Part shown: piece after piece, positions 27,200 through 36,556 of the stretch | How the letters are laid out: each line of letters opens with the position of its first letter | Numbering within the stretch: the stretch's first letter is position 1 | DNA from: an uncultured bacterium | Lineage (GTDB): Bacteria > Muiribacteriota > Ozemobacteria > Ozemobacterales > Ozemobacteraceae | Length of the DNA stretch: 64,000 bases | Assembly: GCA_937949615.1 (NCBI GenBank) | Contig: CALEDQ010000027.1 | Coordinates: forward strand, 186,001 to 250,000 | Reading direction: 5' to 3' | The notes under the pieces: generated by a model | Database searches by the model: none | The model's input: only the letters and a program-made list of their open reading frames with translations | Told to the model about the DNA's origin: nothing | Program-made: the position numbers and the translations under genes

Positions 27200-27819
27200 G
27201 ACCTGACCGCAAACAACAATTCAGCTGCCGGGCCTGCCTGCACATTTCATTGCTGGTTGTGGCGCTGCTGCTTGTCGGCCTGACGGGCTGTCGGTCAAAT
27301 TACAGCTATGCCACATTCAGAGCTCAAGCCGAGGCTGCTCTCAGCGGTAACAAGCTCAAAAAGGCCAAGGAACTCTACTCGGTAATCTATCAGCAGGAAA
27401 ATAAAGCTGAAACAGCGTTGCCTGAGCGCACTACCTGGGCTTTTTACCGGCTGGGTGTAATTGCCGAGGTAATGGGTGAAGTGCAGCTTGCCAAGGGTTA
27501 TTACTGGGGCGACAAAATTGACGAGGGTTTCTATCAGGTGAACCCAGCGGTTGAATGGCTGGCAGAAGCTGGCTGGCAGCATCTCGATGAGGGCAATCCA
27601 CCCAGAAGTCTCGATGAAATAATTGCACTCGAAAAATCCGGGCAGAAAAAAACGACTCAGATTGCCGAGAAGAAGAAGCGCGAAGTAGTTATTCCGGCAG
27701 ACCGGGCAATGCCGGTTCAGGCCCCGGTGACGGGCGACAAGCCATATTCACGAACTTTTCAGCGTTCGCTGACTCCGCCACGCCCCGGAGCACCCGAGCC
27801 TTTCAGGGTTTTTTACTGA
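27196..27819 (+). CDS. Lipoprotein of the pseudopilin operon
   Basis: A 207-residue protein with a lipobox LTGC (Cys32) after a hydrophobic stretch (LLVVALLLVGLT), hence a likely outer- or inner-membrane lipoprotein. The mature part has one TPR-like pair (FRAQAEAALSGNKLKKAKEL, then TWAFYRLGVIAEVMGEVQLA) and a Pro-rich tail. It resembles pilotin/PilF-type helper lipoproteins only in general design. It is the last gene of the operon and its 3' end overlaps a minus-strand gene by 17 bp. Confidence 0.72.
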   Translation: MRPDRKQQFSCRACLHISLLVVALLLVGLTGCRSNYSYATFRAQAEAALSGNKLKKAKELYSVIYQQENKAETALPERTTWAFYRLGVIAEVMGEVQLAKGYYWGDKIDEGFYQVNPAVEWLAEAGWQHLDEGNPPRSLDEIIALEKSGQKKTTQIAEKKKREVVIPADRAMPVQAPVTGDKPYSRTFQRSLTPPRPGAPEPFRVFY

Positions 27820-28339
27820 CCTTTTTCTGGCTTTCGGCTTCGTGTTTGAAGCCAATCGGGGCGTTCATTTTTTCAGGTGACTGCAGAAAGTTATCGAGGC
27901 GCCCGAGCAGGTTCTTCTGGGCGATTTCAAACAGATAGTCGCAGAACTCGTTGATACCTTCATTGCTGTTGACGAATTCGCGGTCGTCATCGATGTTGAA
28001 AATGATTTTCGAGCCGGTTTTGCGGAAAATCAGCAGGAAGGTAAAGAATTTTTCCTGCAGATCGTCATCGTTAACATTGATGGCAAAGCCGATAGCAGCG
28101 GTGCCGTTTTCACCAAATTCTGTATCCAGGGCATCGCCCTGCAGTGACTGGCTGTTATAGACAAACCCCGAACTGGGTGTAAACATGAACAGTTTCGGAT
28201 CAGGGCAGTTGAGATATTCGATGATGGCGGTGCGGATTTCCTGGACGAACTCGCGGCATTCCTTCTGATATTGGCTACATTCGGCAACCCCACGGTCATA
28301 GGCTTCGCAAAGCTGTTTGTATCTGTTTTTTCTTGGCAT
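27803..28339 (-). CDS. Hypothetical protein
   Basis: A soluble 178-residue protein with an N-terminal helix (KQLCEAYDRGVAECSQYQKE), an alpha/beta middle and a Lys-rich tail. No signal peptide, membrane segment or known motif. A good ribosome binding site (CGGAGAAAAATC) precedes the ATG at 28339. It lies 19 nt downstream of the ribbon-helix-helix gene and probably shares its message. The tail overlaps the 3' end of the pseudopilin-operon lipoprotein gene on the other strand. Function unknown. Confidence 0.6.
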   Translation of the reverse strand: MPRKNRYKQLCEAYDRGVAECSQYQKECREFVQEIRTAIIEYLNCPDPKLFMFTPSSGFVYNSQSLQGDALDTEFGENGTAAIGFAINVNDDDLQEKFFTFLLIFRKTGSKIIFNIDDDREFVNSNEGINEFCDYLFEIAQKNLLGRLDNFLQSPEKMNAPIGFKHEAESQKKVSKKP

Positions 28340-28358
28340 GATTTTTCTCCGGGCGGGT

Positions 28359-28835
28359 TTAAACTAGCGATTCAATCTCTGCCGCAAGCATTGCATACTG
28401 CAGCAGATATTCTTCTTTTTTTACTTCTTCAGCCGTTTCTATCAGCAGCGAAAGCTCTTTCATCTTCGCTTCGATCGCAAGCCGGCGCTGAGTTTTTTCC
28501 GGCGAGGGCGATACGGTGATGGTGGGTCGGCTGCAGGCAAATGCACCTGCTGCTGGGGTTTCCTGGCTGGTCAGACTATTGATGCTGGTTAGAGAAGCTG
28601 TTGATGAGTTGGGGGCTTCGGGCTGGCTGGCCTGAAGCAAAGGTGCGAAGTTATTTCTAACCAGTGCTACGCCTGGCATTGCGGCTGACTCTGCGGCCTG
28701 CGGGGTCGGCGGAAAAGCCCGGCCCAGAACTGCTGCCGCTGTTTCCTGGACGGTCTGGCCGGCAGCCTTTGCTGCTGCTTCAAGCCTGAGAAAGGTATCT
28801 TCCGGAAGAACCACTTCAACTTGTCTGGTTTGCAT
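28359..28835 (-). CDS. Ribbon-helix-helix-like protein with Ala/Pro-rich linker
   Basis: Residues 1-45 (RQVEVVLPEDTFLRLEAAAKAAGQTVQETAAAVL) follow the ribbon-helix-helix pattern: a short beta strand, then two helices. That suggests a DNA-binding repressor. A disordered Pro/Ala/Ser region comes next, and a C-terminal coiled-coil helix (about 105-158) could dimerise. No Shine-Dalgarno is visible. TGG plus TAGATT lies 6 nt before the ATG, so the message might be leaderless. It may autoregulate this gene pair; that is inference. Confidence 0.55.
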   Translation of the reverse strand: MQTRQVEVVLPEDTFLRLEAAAKAAGQTVQETAAAVLGRAFPPTPQAAESAAMPGVALVRNNFAPLLQASQPEAPNSSTASLTSINSLTSQETPAAGAFACSRPTITVSPSPEKTQRRLAIEAKMKELSLLIETAEEVKKEEYLLQYAMLAAEIESLV

Positions 28836-28888
28836 AAGAATAATCTACCAGAACCTTGATAAAAATAGAACCAGATTTATCCTTTGTC

Positions 28889-28897
28889 TGCTAAAAT
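28889..28897 (+). promoter_or_regulatory. Extended -10 promoter of the MoxR-vWA-ABC operon
   Basis: TGC precedes TAAAAT (28892-28897); no convincing -35. The start would be near 28904, about 34 nt before the first ATG, which has a CTGGAG ribosome binding site. Confidence 0.45.
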
Positions 28898-28937
28898 GCA
28901 AAGAGAACAGGGTTGGTGATAAACGTCTGGAGATGTA

Positions 28938-30458
28938 ATGGAACCGAAGCCTCAGAAAGAATGCTTTGCTTCACCTGAGCTGGCTGCAGCGGCTTTGAAA
29001 AGTCAGTATTTCAGGATAGCCATGTTATTATTCTTTCTCCAGTATCTTACCATTTTAAACTTTGTTGCCGGTGCCTGCTTCTTGATTCTCAGGCAGACCG
29101 GGTATACCGGCACTGGCTTTTGGCAGCCTTTCCTCTGTGGTCTTGCAATGGCAATCTGGCTGGCTTTTGCCGCAGCCCGCCGGCAGACCTCTGAACAGCG
29201 TGGCTGGCTGGCCGCCATCGATGCTCATAATGATTCGGGTGGCCTGTTGATGGCAACAGAAGAAACAGGTGACTCTGGCTGGCATGACCGTTTGCCAGAG
29301 CAGGTCAAAATACCTCTTCTGAAGCCTGTTGCAGGTGGCAGATATCTATCTGTCGGCGTTTCTCTGCTTTTTCTTCTGCTGTCGCTGACGATTCCGGTTA
29401 TCGGGCATGACAAACGCAATGATCCGCGTATTGAACTGCAGGAACTCGAACGTGCCGCTGCGGAGCAGATAGAGATTCTCGCTGAAGAGGGTGGGATTTC
29501 TCCTGAAGAAGCCAGACAGCTCTCTCAAAGCCTTGAGCGCATCAGTCTCGATTCGCAGCGTCATGATCCGGCCGCGACTTTCGAGGCACTCGATCAGCTT
29601 CAGGAAAAGCTGAAAAAGCAGGCGGGCGCCAGTGTTGTGCAAACCCTTTCAGAACAGAACAGTCTCGACGAACTTGCCGAACTGGCTGAAAAAATGAGCA
29701 AAGCCGCCGGCCAGAACGACAGTCAGATTACAGAACTTGCCAGAGCAGCCAGCAAAAGTCTTGAAGAGGCTGCGGGCGGCGCCGGTGTCGGTTCTGGCTC
29801 TGAAAAGCTGCAGAGGGCTCTTGAAAAGGCCACCGCCGGGGGGGCTGAATCGGCAGAAGCAGCCAGGGAAGCAGCTGAGGCCTTGAAAGAATACATCGAC
29901 GCACAGCAGGCGAAAGCGGCGGCGGCAGCTCAAAGACTTGCCAATGCCCGCCTGATCGATCGCAAAACCTTTGAAGCTCTGAAAAAGGCCGGAAAAATAA
30001 GGCCCGCAACTGAAGCCGATCTGCAGCCTGATTCGCAAAGCGAGCTGATGATGTGTGAAGGTGAGGGCAGCGGCGAAAATGGTGGCGAAAACGGCAGCGG
30101 TGCCGATGGATCACAGAATGGCGGCCAGACCGGTTCTGGCAGCGAAAATGGCAGTGGCGCTTCCGGCCAGGCAGGTCGTGGCGGCGGTCATGCACCGCTC
30201 AATTTTAACCGCAAAAGTTCAGAACACAATGTTGAATTTAAAAACCAGGTTTTGCCTGCTCCGAATGAACAGGCGCTCGAAAAGTCGGTTGCGATCGGCA
30301 TGAGCTTGTCGGCTCCGCAGACCTTCAGCGGGTCTGACAATTCGGCTTCTCAGGCCGGCAGCACCTGGCAGAAAACCTCTGAAGGCAGCGCCGAATCTGG
30401 TATAATTCTGCCAAAGCATCGCAGCGCGGTAAAAAAATATTTTGATCATGAACAGTAA
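28938..30458 (+). CDS. Membrane coiled-coil protein, first gene of the MoxR operon
   Basis: The 506-residue product has two membrane helices at about 27-85 and a third near 138-156. From about 165 it is helical and rich in Glu, Ala and Leu, forming coiled coils (ELQELERAAAEQIEILAEE). A Gly/Ser/Asn/Glu-rich low-complexity stretch (about 375-420) and a polar tail finish it. No catalytic motif is seen. Its place ahead of moxR, with only 18 nt between, suggests it is a membrane subunit or substrate of the MoxR machine. I recognise no family. Confidence 0.7.
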   Translation: MEPKPQKECFASPELAAAALKSQYFRIAMLLFFLQYLTILNFVAGACFLILRQTGYTGTGFWQPFLCGLAMAIWLAFAAARRQTSEQRGWLAAIDAHNDSGGLLMATEETGDSGWHDRLPEQVKIPLLKPVAGGRYLSVGVSLLFLLLSLTIPVIGHDKRNDPRIELQELERAAAEQIEILAEEGGISPEEARQLSQSLERISLDSQRHDPAATFEALDQLQEKLKKQAGASVVQTLSEQNSLDELAELAEKMSKAAGQNDSQITELARAASKSLEEAAGGAGVGSGSEKLQRALEKATAGGAESAEAAREAAEALKEYIDAQQAKAAAAAQRLANARLIDRKTFEALKKAGKIRPATEADLQPDSQSELMMCEGEGSGENGGENGSGADGSQNGGQTGSGSENGSGASGQAGRGGGHAPLNFNRKSSEHNVEFKNQVLPAPNEQALEKSVAIGMSLSAPQTFSGSDNSASQAGSTWQKTSEGSAESGIILPKHRSAVKKYFDHEQ

Positions 30459-30476
30459 TAATTCAGGAGATAAACT

Positions 30477-31523
30477 ATGACCGAGGCAAACAAACTGCTG
30501 TCGCAGCCAGAACTGGCGAAGGCGTCAGCATTGGCTCAGAAAGCGCTCGCTGAACTTGACCGCGTTCTGATCGGTCGCCCGGCTCTGCACCGCCTGGTGA
30601 TGGTTGGCATTCTCAGTCGCGGCCATATTCTGCTCGAAGGTTTGCCTGGGGTTGGCAAAACCGCTCTGATCAAATGTCTTGGGCAGTTGCTCAGCCTGCA
30701 GTTCAGCCGGGTTCAGTTCACTCCTGACCTTATGCCTGGCGATATTCTCGGTGCTCATATTCTGCAGCAGAACAATGCCGGCCAGCGCGAAATGGTATTT
30801 CAGCCCGGCCCGATTTTCACCAACATTCTCCTTGCCGACGAAATCAACCGCGCTTCGCCAAAAACGCAATCGGCACTTCTCGAAGCGATGCAGGAAAAAT
30901 CGGTGACGCTTCTGGGTACGACCCGCCGGCTGCCACTGCCGTTCTTTGTTCTGGCATCACAGAACCCTATCGAACTTGAAGGCACCTATCCGTTGCCTGA
31001 GGCCCAGCTCGACCGCTTTCTCTTCAAACTTGAAGTTTCTGCCGCCTCAACCGAGACGTTGCGCGAAATAATCTCTTCTCGACGGCATGGCGAACCGCCT
31101 GCTCCTGATTTTTCACTGGCCGCCGCCGAACTTTCCGAACTTTTCCGGGTGATGGATGCAATCTATCTGCCCGGGCCGGTTGCCGATTATATTGCCCGGC
31201 TGGTGCATGCCACCGACCCGTCGTCACTTACAGCCACAGCTCAGATTAAAGAATTCGTACAGTATGGCGCGTCGCCCCGTGCGGCAATTGCCGTTGCTGA
31301 ATCGGCCCGCGGCGTGGCTCTGCTTGCCGGCCGGCCTTCGGTCGGTTTCGAAGATGTCAGAGAGGTTTTCATTCCGGCCCTGAATCACAGGGTGCTGCTT
31401 AATTACAAAGCCAGATTCGAAGGGCAGACCAGCGCCATGATTCTTTCCGGGCTGCTGAACTCTGTTAAAGAAACCGACCTCGATTTTTCTGGCGGCGTCG
31501 CCATGTCGGCGGGGAAAAAGTAA
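30477..31523 (+). CDS. MoxR-family AAA+ ATPase
   Basis: The 348-residue product has the Walker A loop GLPGVGKTALI (about 54-64), the Walker B/sensor region LLADEINRASPKTQSALLEA, sensor 1 in LASQNPIELEGTYPLPEAQLDRF, and the C-terminal lid with SPRAAI. MoxR proteins act as chaperones that activate or remodel vWA-domain partners, which is exactly what the operon supplies (DUF58, BatA-like and a large vWA protein). A clean AGGAG ribosome binding site precedes the ATG, and the stop overlaps the next start (TAATG). Very probably hexameric and cytoplasmic. Confidence 0.95.
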   Translation: MTEANKLLSQPELAKASALAQKALAELDRVLIGRPALHRLVMVGILSRGHILLEGLPGVGKTALIKCLGQLLSLQFSRVQFTPDLMPGDILGAHILQQNNAGQREMVFQPGPIFTNILLADEINRASPKTQSALLEAMQEKSVTLLGTTRRLPLPFFVLASQNPIELEGTYPLPEAQLDRFLFKLEVSAASTETLREIISSRRHGEPPAPDFSLAAAELSELFRVMDAIYLPGPVADYIARLVHATDPSSLTATAQIKEFVQYGASPRAAIAVAESARGVALLAGRPSVGFEDVREVFIPALNHRVLLNYKARFEGQTSAMILSGLLNSVKETDLDFSGGVAMSAGKK

Positions 31524-33313
31524 TGCGGCAGCGAAGAATTCTGGTGCCTGTTTTTTGTCTGCTGGCGATTCTTCTGCTGGCAGCGCCATCGACGATCATG
31601 GCAGCTCAGAAAGTTGATTACGACGGCCTTAGATTCACCATGCTGCCTGATTTTGACGTGCGCAGTTTTTTTGGTTACAAATTTGTCAGGGTTATGATCA
31701 GCAATCGCTCTGGCCGAGAGCGCCGGATCAGGCTGTCTTTGAACGCAGACTATTCGCGTGATATCGAGCAGATTTCCAAAACGCTGGTAGTTCAGCCTTC
31801 TGAAAGCCGCGAAGAGGCTTTGCTGTTTCCGCTTGGTGATTTTTCATGTGTCGGGCTGGTGATAGAGGTCGATGGGCGCGAACTCGAAGAAAAAATGCTG
31901 CAGTATCTGCGCAGTTATAAAAATTATTATGCGAAAAAGCAGGCGCTGGTAGACGCTAAGATTCCCCGCAACGATTTCGAAACCGTTTTCGGGTCTTCCG
32001 GGGTGGCGGCCGCTCTCAATCTTGAGTTGAGTCAGTTTGACGGCAGCCTGGCGCAGCTTTACAGCAACTGGCTGGCTTATACCCAGTTCAACCTGATCAT
32101 TTATTTTGCCGAAAGTCTGAGAGAAATGCCCGAAGCGGTCAGGGCAGCCATTTTCGATTATGTGAGGGCCGGCGGGGCGCTCATGGTTCTCGGTGAACCC
32201 ACTTTGCCGTCAGACTTTGTCAGAATCGACAACGCTGAAGCCACGCTTTTTACAACCTATGATGCCGGTTTTGGCCGGGTGATGGTTTTTTCTGAAAAAT
32301 TCATGCAGTTTGCAGTCTCTGCGTCTTCTTCTGAAATTACCCTGCCCGATGGGCAGAAGATTCCAAAACCGGTCAGCGTTAAACCGGTCAGTCTGAATGG
32401 GCTCGAAGTTTCTGATATTTTTGCTGACAGGTCTTTTCAGGATGATTCGCCATTGCCATTCGACGAAAAAGAGATCGAAACAGTTTCGGCCCGCTGGCTG
32501 ATGCTGATCATCTATCTTTTTGCCTTCCTTATCGGTCCGGTGAACGTGTTTATGCTGCGCCGACTCGGGCGGCGGATTCTTGTTTTCGTTACCGTTCCGG
32601 TCGCTTCGTTTATCTGCTGTGTCTTTATTTATGGCTATTACATTGTTTTTGAGAGCTCAACGCTGCTCGGCAAAAGAAACGCTCTGATTCTTCTCGACGA
32701 ACGCGACAATCGGGCCATAACTCTGGCAAATTACTCGATTTATTCAGCCCGCCGCCGGGCAGAAGGCTTTCGTTTCGATATGCAGACCGAGGTTTTTCCG
32801 GTCAACCGCAATGATTACCGCTCGAACGATTCCGGCAAATACATTGTGCTCGATGAAGACCAGCATCTGAGCGATGGCTGGATCAAGCCAAAGATACCGA
32901 GATATATGCATCTGCGCTCGATTCAGACCCGACGTGAGCGCCTGGCTCTCACAGCCCGTAACGGCGGTCTGGAAATGATGAATGGTCTGGGTGCCGACAT
33001 CGAAGAAGTGGTTCTCATGACCAGTGGCGGCCGTGTTTTTCGCAGCACGCAGGTGCGTGCCGGGGCCGCGTCGACCATGGAAGAAGTCAGAGGCATCACA
33101 GCCGGCAGCAGCTCTTTATCTGAGGTGGTAAGGCGTGGCTGGTTCAACGTTATCGATAATATCAATGTCAGCCCCTATTCATATCTCAAACCGGGGACCT
33201 ATGTCGCCAGACTTGGTCGCTCGCCATTTCTGCGCCAGTCGATCGATGAAGAGGCCGACATGCAGGAAAGCGCCTGTCTGATCGGAATTCTCAAGGAGGA
33301 GCCGTCATTATGA
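31523..33313 (+). CDS. Exported membrane protein with GATase-like segment (MoxR operon)
   Basis: The 596-residue product has a signal peptide (RRILVPVFCLLAILLLAAP), a beta-rich periplasmic domain and, near 195-235, NLIIYFAESLREMPEAVRAA then GGALMVLGE. The last pattern is an alpha/beta motif shared with glutamine-amidotransferase-like domains of vWA proteins. Two membrane helices follow at about 330-375 and a second extracytoplasmic domain ends it. No catalytic Cys-His pair is evident, so it is probably a structural subunit. It overlaps moxR by 1 bp and the ABC ATPase gene by 4 bp. A close parallel is GldG-like substrate-binding parts of ABC systems, but the order differs. Confidence 0.7.
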   Translation: MRQRRILVPVFCLLAILLLAAPSTIMAAQKVDYDGLRFTMLPDFDVRSFFGYKFVRVMISNRSGRERRIRLSLNADYSRDIEQISKTLVVQPSESREEALLFPLGDFSCVGLVIEVDGRELEEKMLQYLRSYKNYYAKKQALVDAKIPRNDFETVFGSSGVAAALNLELSQFDGSLAQLYSNWLAYTQFNLIIYFAESLREMPEAVRAAIFDYVRAGGALMVLGEPTLPSDFVRIDNAEATLFTTYDAGFGRVMVFSEKFMQFAVSASSSEITLPDGQKIPKPVSVKPVSLNGLEVSDIFADRSFQDDSPLPFDEKEIETVSARWLMLIIYLFAFLIGPVNVFMLRRLGRRILVFVTVPVASFICCVFIYGYYIVFESSTLLGKRNALILLDERDNRAITLANYSIYSARRRAEGFRFDMQTEVFPVNRNDYRSNDSGKYIVLDEDQHLSDGWIKPKIPRYMHLRSIQTRRERLALTARNGGLEMMNGLGADIEEVVLMTSGGRVFRSTQVRAGAASTMEEVRGITAGSSSLSEVVRRGWFNVIDNINVSPYSYLKPGTYVARLGRSPFLRQSIDEEADMQESACLIGILKEEPSL

Positions 33314-34239
33314 TCCTTTCTGTTGAGAATCTCTGTAAGAATTTTGGTGACACCCAGGCGGTCAGAGGGCTGAGTTTTAGTCTTGCAGGCGGTGATATTA
33401 CCGGGTTTGTCGGCCCGAACGGTGCCGGCAAGACCACGACGATGCGCATTCTGGCAACGATCGAAGATGCTTCTTCCGGCCGCATCGAAATCGACGGGCA
33501 TTCGATCATTACACACCCGGAGCGAGCCCGCGAACTGATCGGCTTTGTTCCAGACTCTCTGCCTCTGCACGCCGATATGAGTGTGCATGAATACCTCGAT
33601 TTCTTTGCGCGCGCTTACGGTATCAGAGCTGAAAAGCGCCGGTCTCTCATCGATGATCTTGAAGAATTCACCAATCTGACCGGCATCAGAGAAAAGCTGA
33701 TCGTGGCGCTTTCAAAGGGCATGAAACAACGGGTTTCGATTGCACGGGCACTGATCAATGATCCGAAATTTCTGCTGATGGATGAGCCGGCTGCCGGCCT
33801 CGATCCGCGGGCCCGCATTGAATTGCGCGAGCTTTTGCGCGTATTGTCGCGGCAGGGCAAGGGAATTCTCATCAGTTCACATATTCTCAGCGAGTTGTCT
33901 GAGATCTGCACTTCGACTCTGATTATCGAGCAGGGCCGGATGCTGAAGTTCGGCACTATCGAAGAGGTGACCAATCACGATCAGCCAACCAGAAAGCTGA
34001 TTATCAGACCGCTTGCCGACCCGGAAGGCCTGAGCCGATTTCTCGTTCTCGAACCGGGTATCGAAAATCTTGTCGCCAACGGTAAGGTGTTCGAATGTGA
34101 CTTTGCCGGCAGTGACGAAGAGGCGGCCGAAATCGTTGCAAGAGTGCTGGCTGCCGGGCACCGGCTTGTCGAGTTCAAGTTTAGGCAGCAGAATCTTGAA
34201 TCGGTATTCATGAACATTACCAGGGGTGAAGTGCAATGA
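33310..34239 (+). CDS. ABC transporter ATP-binding protein (ABC-2 type)
   Basis: The 309-residue protein carries Walker A GPNGAGKTT (about 37-45), a Q-loop region, signature LSKGMKQRVSIARAL (the usual LSGGQ replaced by LSKGM, common in this branch), Walker B FLLMDEPAAGLDP and the switch His in SSHILSE. The C-terminal 80 residues match the regulatory tail seen in NatA/CcmA-type ATPases. It pairs with the following permease gene (ATGA overlap). Together they would export or reposition an envelope component. Confidence 0.95.
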   Translation: MILSVENLCKNFGDTQAVRGLSFSLAGGDITGFVGPNGAGKTTTMRILATIEDASSGRIEIDGHSIITHPERARELIGFVPDSLPLHADMSVHEYLDFFARAYGIRAEKRRSLIDDLEEFTNLTGIREKLIVALSKGMKQRVSIARALINDPKFLLMDEPAAGLDPRARIELRELLRVLSRQGKGILISSHILSELSEICTSTLIIEQGRMLKFGTIEEVTNHDQPTRKLIIRPLADPEGLSRFLVLEPGIENLVANGKVFECDFAGSDEEAAEIVARVLAAGHRLVEFKFRQQNLESVFMNITRGEVQ

Positions 34240-35684
34240 GCAGCCTGCAGAATGTGTTTGACCGTTGCGATAACCTGTTGAACCCCATAATTGTTAAAGA
34301 GCTGCGCCAGGTGGTGCGTGGCCGGTTTTTCTGGGGCGTTCTGATTCTTTTTCTGATTTTTCAGTGTCTGGTATTGAGCTTTTCGATTGCTGAAAAGGGT
34401 ATGACCAGCCGGCATGTTGGTGCCGAAGCCCTCGAATTTCTTTTCGGCATTCTGTTTTTCGCCAGTTATGTGTTGATCCCGGTTTTTAACGGCATGAAAT
34501 TCGCGAAGGAGCAGACCGAAGGCTCTGACGAACTGTTGTTTATAACTACTATAACTCCCGAAAAGATCATCATGGGCAAATTCGCCGCCGGCATGGTGTT
34601 TATTCTGCTTATTTACAGCGCTTTTTCACCGTTCATGTTCATGACCTTTTTCTTGAGCGGCGTTGATTTGTCAATGACCCTGGTGGGGCTTGTGGCCGGC
34701 CTTCTCTTTAGTTCTATCGGCGCCATGGTGCAGATCTGTTGTGCCGCTTTGTCGCAGGATGCTCACTCACAGCAGTTTTTCAGGGGTGCCGGTATTTTTC
34801 TTCAGGTAACCACTTATTTCAGTTTGATGGGCATGGGCTCTGAAATTGTGCGCTCTGGCGGTGTGCGTTTTGCCGGTTTCGTTGGCGGCGCGGGTCTGTA
34901 TGCAAGTGTTCTGATTCTGTCGCTGTTTCTCATTTATCTGCTTTTCAAGGCAGCAGTTGCGGTAATTCAACCGACCGGCGCTGACCGCATGCGCCAGGTG
35001 CGTCTTGCTGCGGCCAGCGGCTGGATGCTGACTCTTGTCGTTGCCATTTACTGGGCGTCTGAATTCTCGAGTGCCAGGTTCATAATACTCTGGGGCGGTG
35101 TAGTATGCGCTGCTCTTGTACTAATGACCATGGTCTCGGTTTCTGAACGCGACTTCATTTCAGAACGGGTGGCCCGCGATCTGCCTGCGGGTCAGACCGC
35201 CCGCCGCCTGTCTTTCATTCTCTCTTCAGGTGCTGCCGGTGGTCTGGCCTGGGTTGCTCTGATGACTGCTTTTACAGCGCTGGCCGTTAATATCTTTTCA
35301 GCTTTGACGCATGTTTCGTATGCCGGCGACCTCAATGAGGCTTCAATAGCAATGCTGACCTTCATGAGCTTCACTATGGGCTACGGCCTTTTTGCCGTTT
35401 TTATCAGACGCACCCTGTTCAGCAGCCTGGTAGATACGCGAAATAACTGGGTCGTCATGCTGCTTGTATTTGTCGGCTTTTCAGTGCTGCCGATGTTTCT
35501 TGGAGTCTTCGTCGGCAGCAATTCTGACCTGATAATGATGGGTAACCCTTTTGTGGCTTCTTCAAAACTGGCCGAAGGCGTGCTGGTTGGCATTGGTGTT
35601 CTGTTTACAGGCCTGATGGCTAATTTTCTGTGGTTGAGAAGGCAGTTCAGAGAGTTTCTGACCGCCGGGCAGTCTGACCGATGA
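34236..35684 (+). CDS. ABC-2 type transporter permease
   Basis: This 482-residue membrane protein begins with LLNPIIVKELRQVVRGRFFWGVL, the amphipathic entry common to ABC-2 permeases, and has about twelve hydrophobic helices. ABC-2 half-permeases usually have six, so this is the double-length form, and no second permease gene follows. It overlaps the ATPase and DUF58 genes as ATGA. The substrate is unknown; GldF-like gliding transporters and lantibiotic-type exporters share the fold. Confidence 0.88.
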   Translation: MSSLQNVFDRCDNLLNPIIVKELRQVVRGRFFWGVLILFLIFQCLVLSFSIAEKGMTSRHVGAEALEFLFGILFFASYVLIPVFNGMKFAKEQTEGSDELLFITTITPEKIIMGKFAAGMVFILLIYSAFSPFMFMTFFLSGVDLSMTLVGLVAGLLFSSIGAMVQICCAALSQDAHSQQFFRGAGIFLQVTTYFSLMGMGSEIVRSGGVRFAGFVGGAGLYASVLILSLFLIYLLFKAAVAVIQPTGADRMRQVRLAAASGWMLTLVVAIYWASEFSSARFIILWGGVVCAALVLMTMVSVSERDFISERVARDLPAGQTARRLSFILSSGAAGGLAWVALMTAFTALAVNIFSALTHVSYAGDLNEASIAMLTFMSFTMGYGLFAVFIRRTLFSSLVDTRNNWVVMLLVFVGFSVLPMFLGVFVGSNSDLIMMGNPFVASSKLAEGVLVGIGVLFTGLMANFLWLRRQFREFLTAGQSDR

Positions 35685-36556
35685 GCAGTCTGCGGGAAAC
35701 AGTCAACGCCGCTGAGCTGGCCGGCCAGCGCTTCTACCTCAACGTCTCCTCGCGCTTTTCGGGGCTGCAGGGCGGCGGCCGTTTCGGCCGCAACACCGGT
35801 AATTCGCTTGAGTTCGTCGACCACCGCGAGTATCAGCCCGGCGATGACGTCAGGCACATCGACTGGAACGCCATGGCACGCTCTGACCGGCTTAGCGTAA
35901 AACTTTTTCGCGAAGAAGTGTCGCCGCATCTCGATCTGCTGATCGATGCCTCGCGGTCGATGCAGCTTGACGATACCCGCAAGCGCGAAGCTCTCTACGC
36001 AATGACGGCCATCCTGCGAACCGCAGCAATTAACGCCGGTTATACCGTATCTTCATGGATCGTTAAAGACCGGTGCCGAAGAGTTGAACCGGCTTCGCTG
36101 CCAATTTACGACTGGCCCGGTAACGACTGCGATTTCAGCGGCAACATCGGGCAGACACTTGTCAGCTTTCCGCCCCTGCTCAGGCCTGCCGGCGTCAGAG
36201 TTTTGATCAGTGACCTTTTCTGGAACGAAGAGCCACAGGCGGTTCTGCGCCAGCTGTCAAATAATGCGGCTCTGCTGGTTATCGTGCAGCTGCTTGCCGA
36301 GCCCGACATTCTGCCGCCGCTGGCCGGCAATGTCAGAATTCTCGATTGCGAAAGCGGTGCGGCGGTCGAAGTGGTTGCCGAAGAAGGTCTGCTGCGCGAA
36401 TATCAGGCGAATTTTGCCAGGCACCAGGAATACTGGAAGCGGAGCTGCACCCGAGTCGGTGCTGTCTTTACCCGCTGCGTCGCCGGCAGTTTTCTGCAGG
36501 AAATGGTGCCGGAAGAACTGTTGAAAAACGAAATTCTCATGGCCAGGAGCAGATGA
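35681..36556 (+). CDS. DUF58 domain protein
   Basis: The 291-residue protein carries the DUF58 core: SLEFVDHREYQPGDDVRHID, then WNAMARSDRLSVKLF, with LLIDASRSM starting the vWA-like fold (MIDAS-like DxSxS). DUF58 proteins are the standard partner of MoxR ATPases. No membrane segment is seen. It begins as an ATGA overlap with the permease and ends 1 codon into the next gene (ATGATGA). Probably cytosolic, bridging MoxR to the vWA membrane proteins. Confidence 0.93.
   Translation: MSSLRETVNAAELAGQRFYLNVSSRFSGLQGGGRFGRNTGNSLEFVDHREYQPGDDVRHIDWNAMARSDRLSVKLFREEVSPHLDLLIDASRSMQLDDTRKREALYAMTAILRTAAINAGYTVSSWIVKDRCRRVEPASLPIYDWPGNDCDFSGNIGQTLVSFPPLLRPAGVRVLISDLFWNEEPQAVLRQLSNNAALLVIVQLLAEPDILPPLAGNVRILDCESGAAVEVVAEEGLLREYQANFARHQEYWKRSCTRVGAVFTRCVAGSFLQEMVPEELLKNEILMARSR

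Noticed and set aside
36346..36552. Upstream extension of the BatA-like gene
   Set aside because: It lies inside the DUF58 gene; the ATG at 36553 overlaps the DUF58 stop and begins the family N-terminus.
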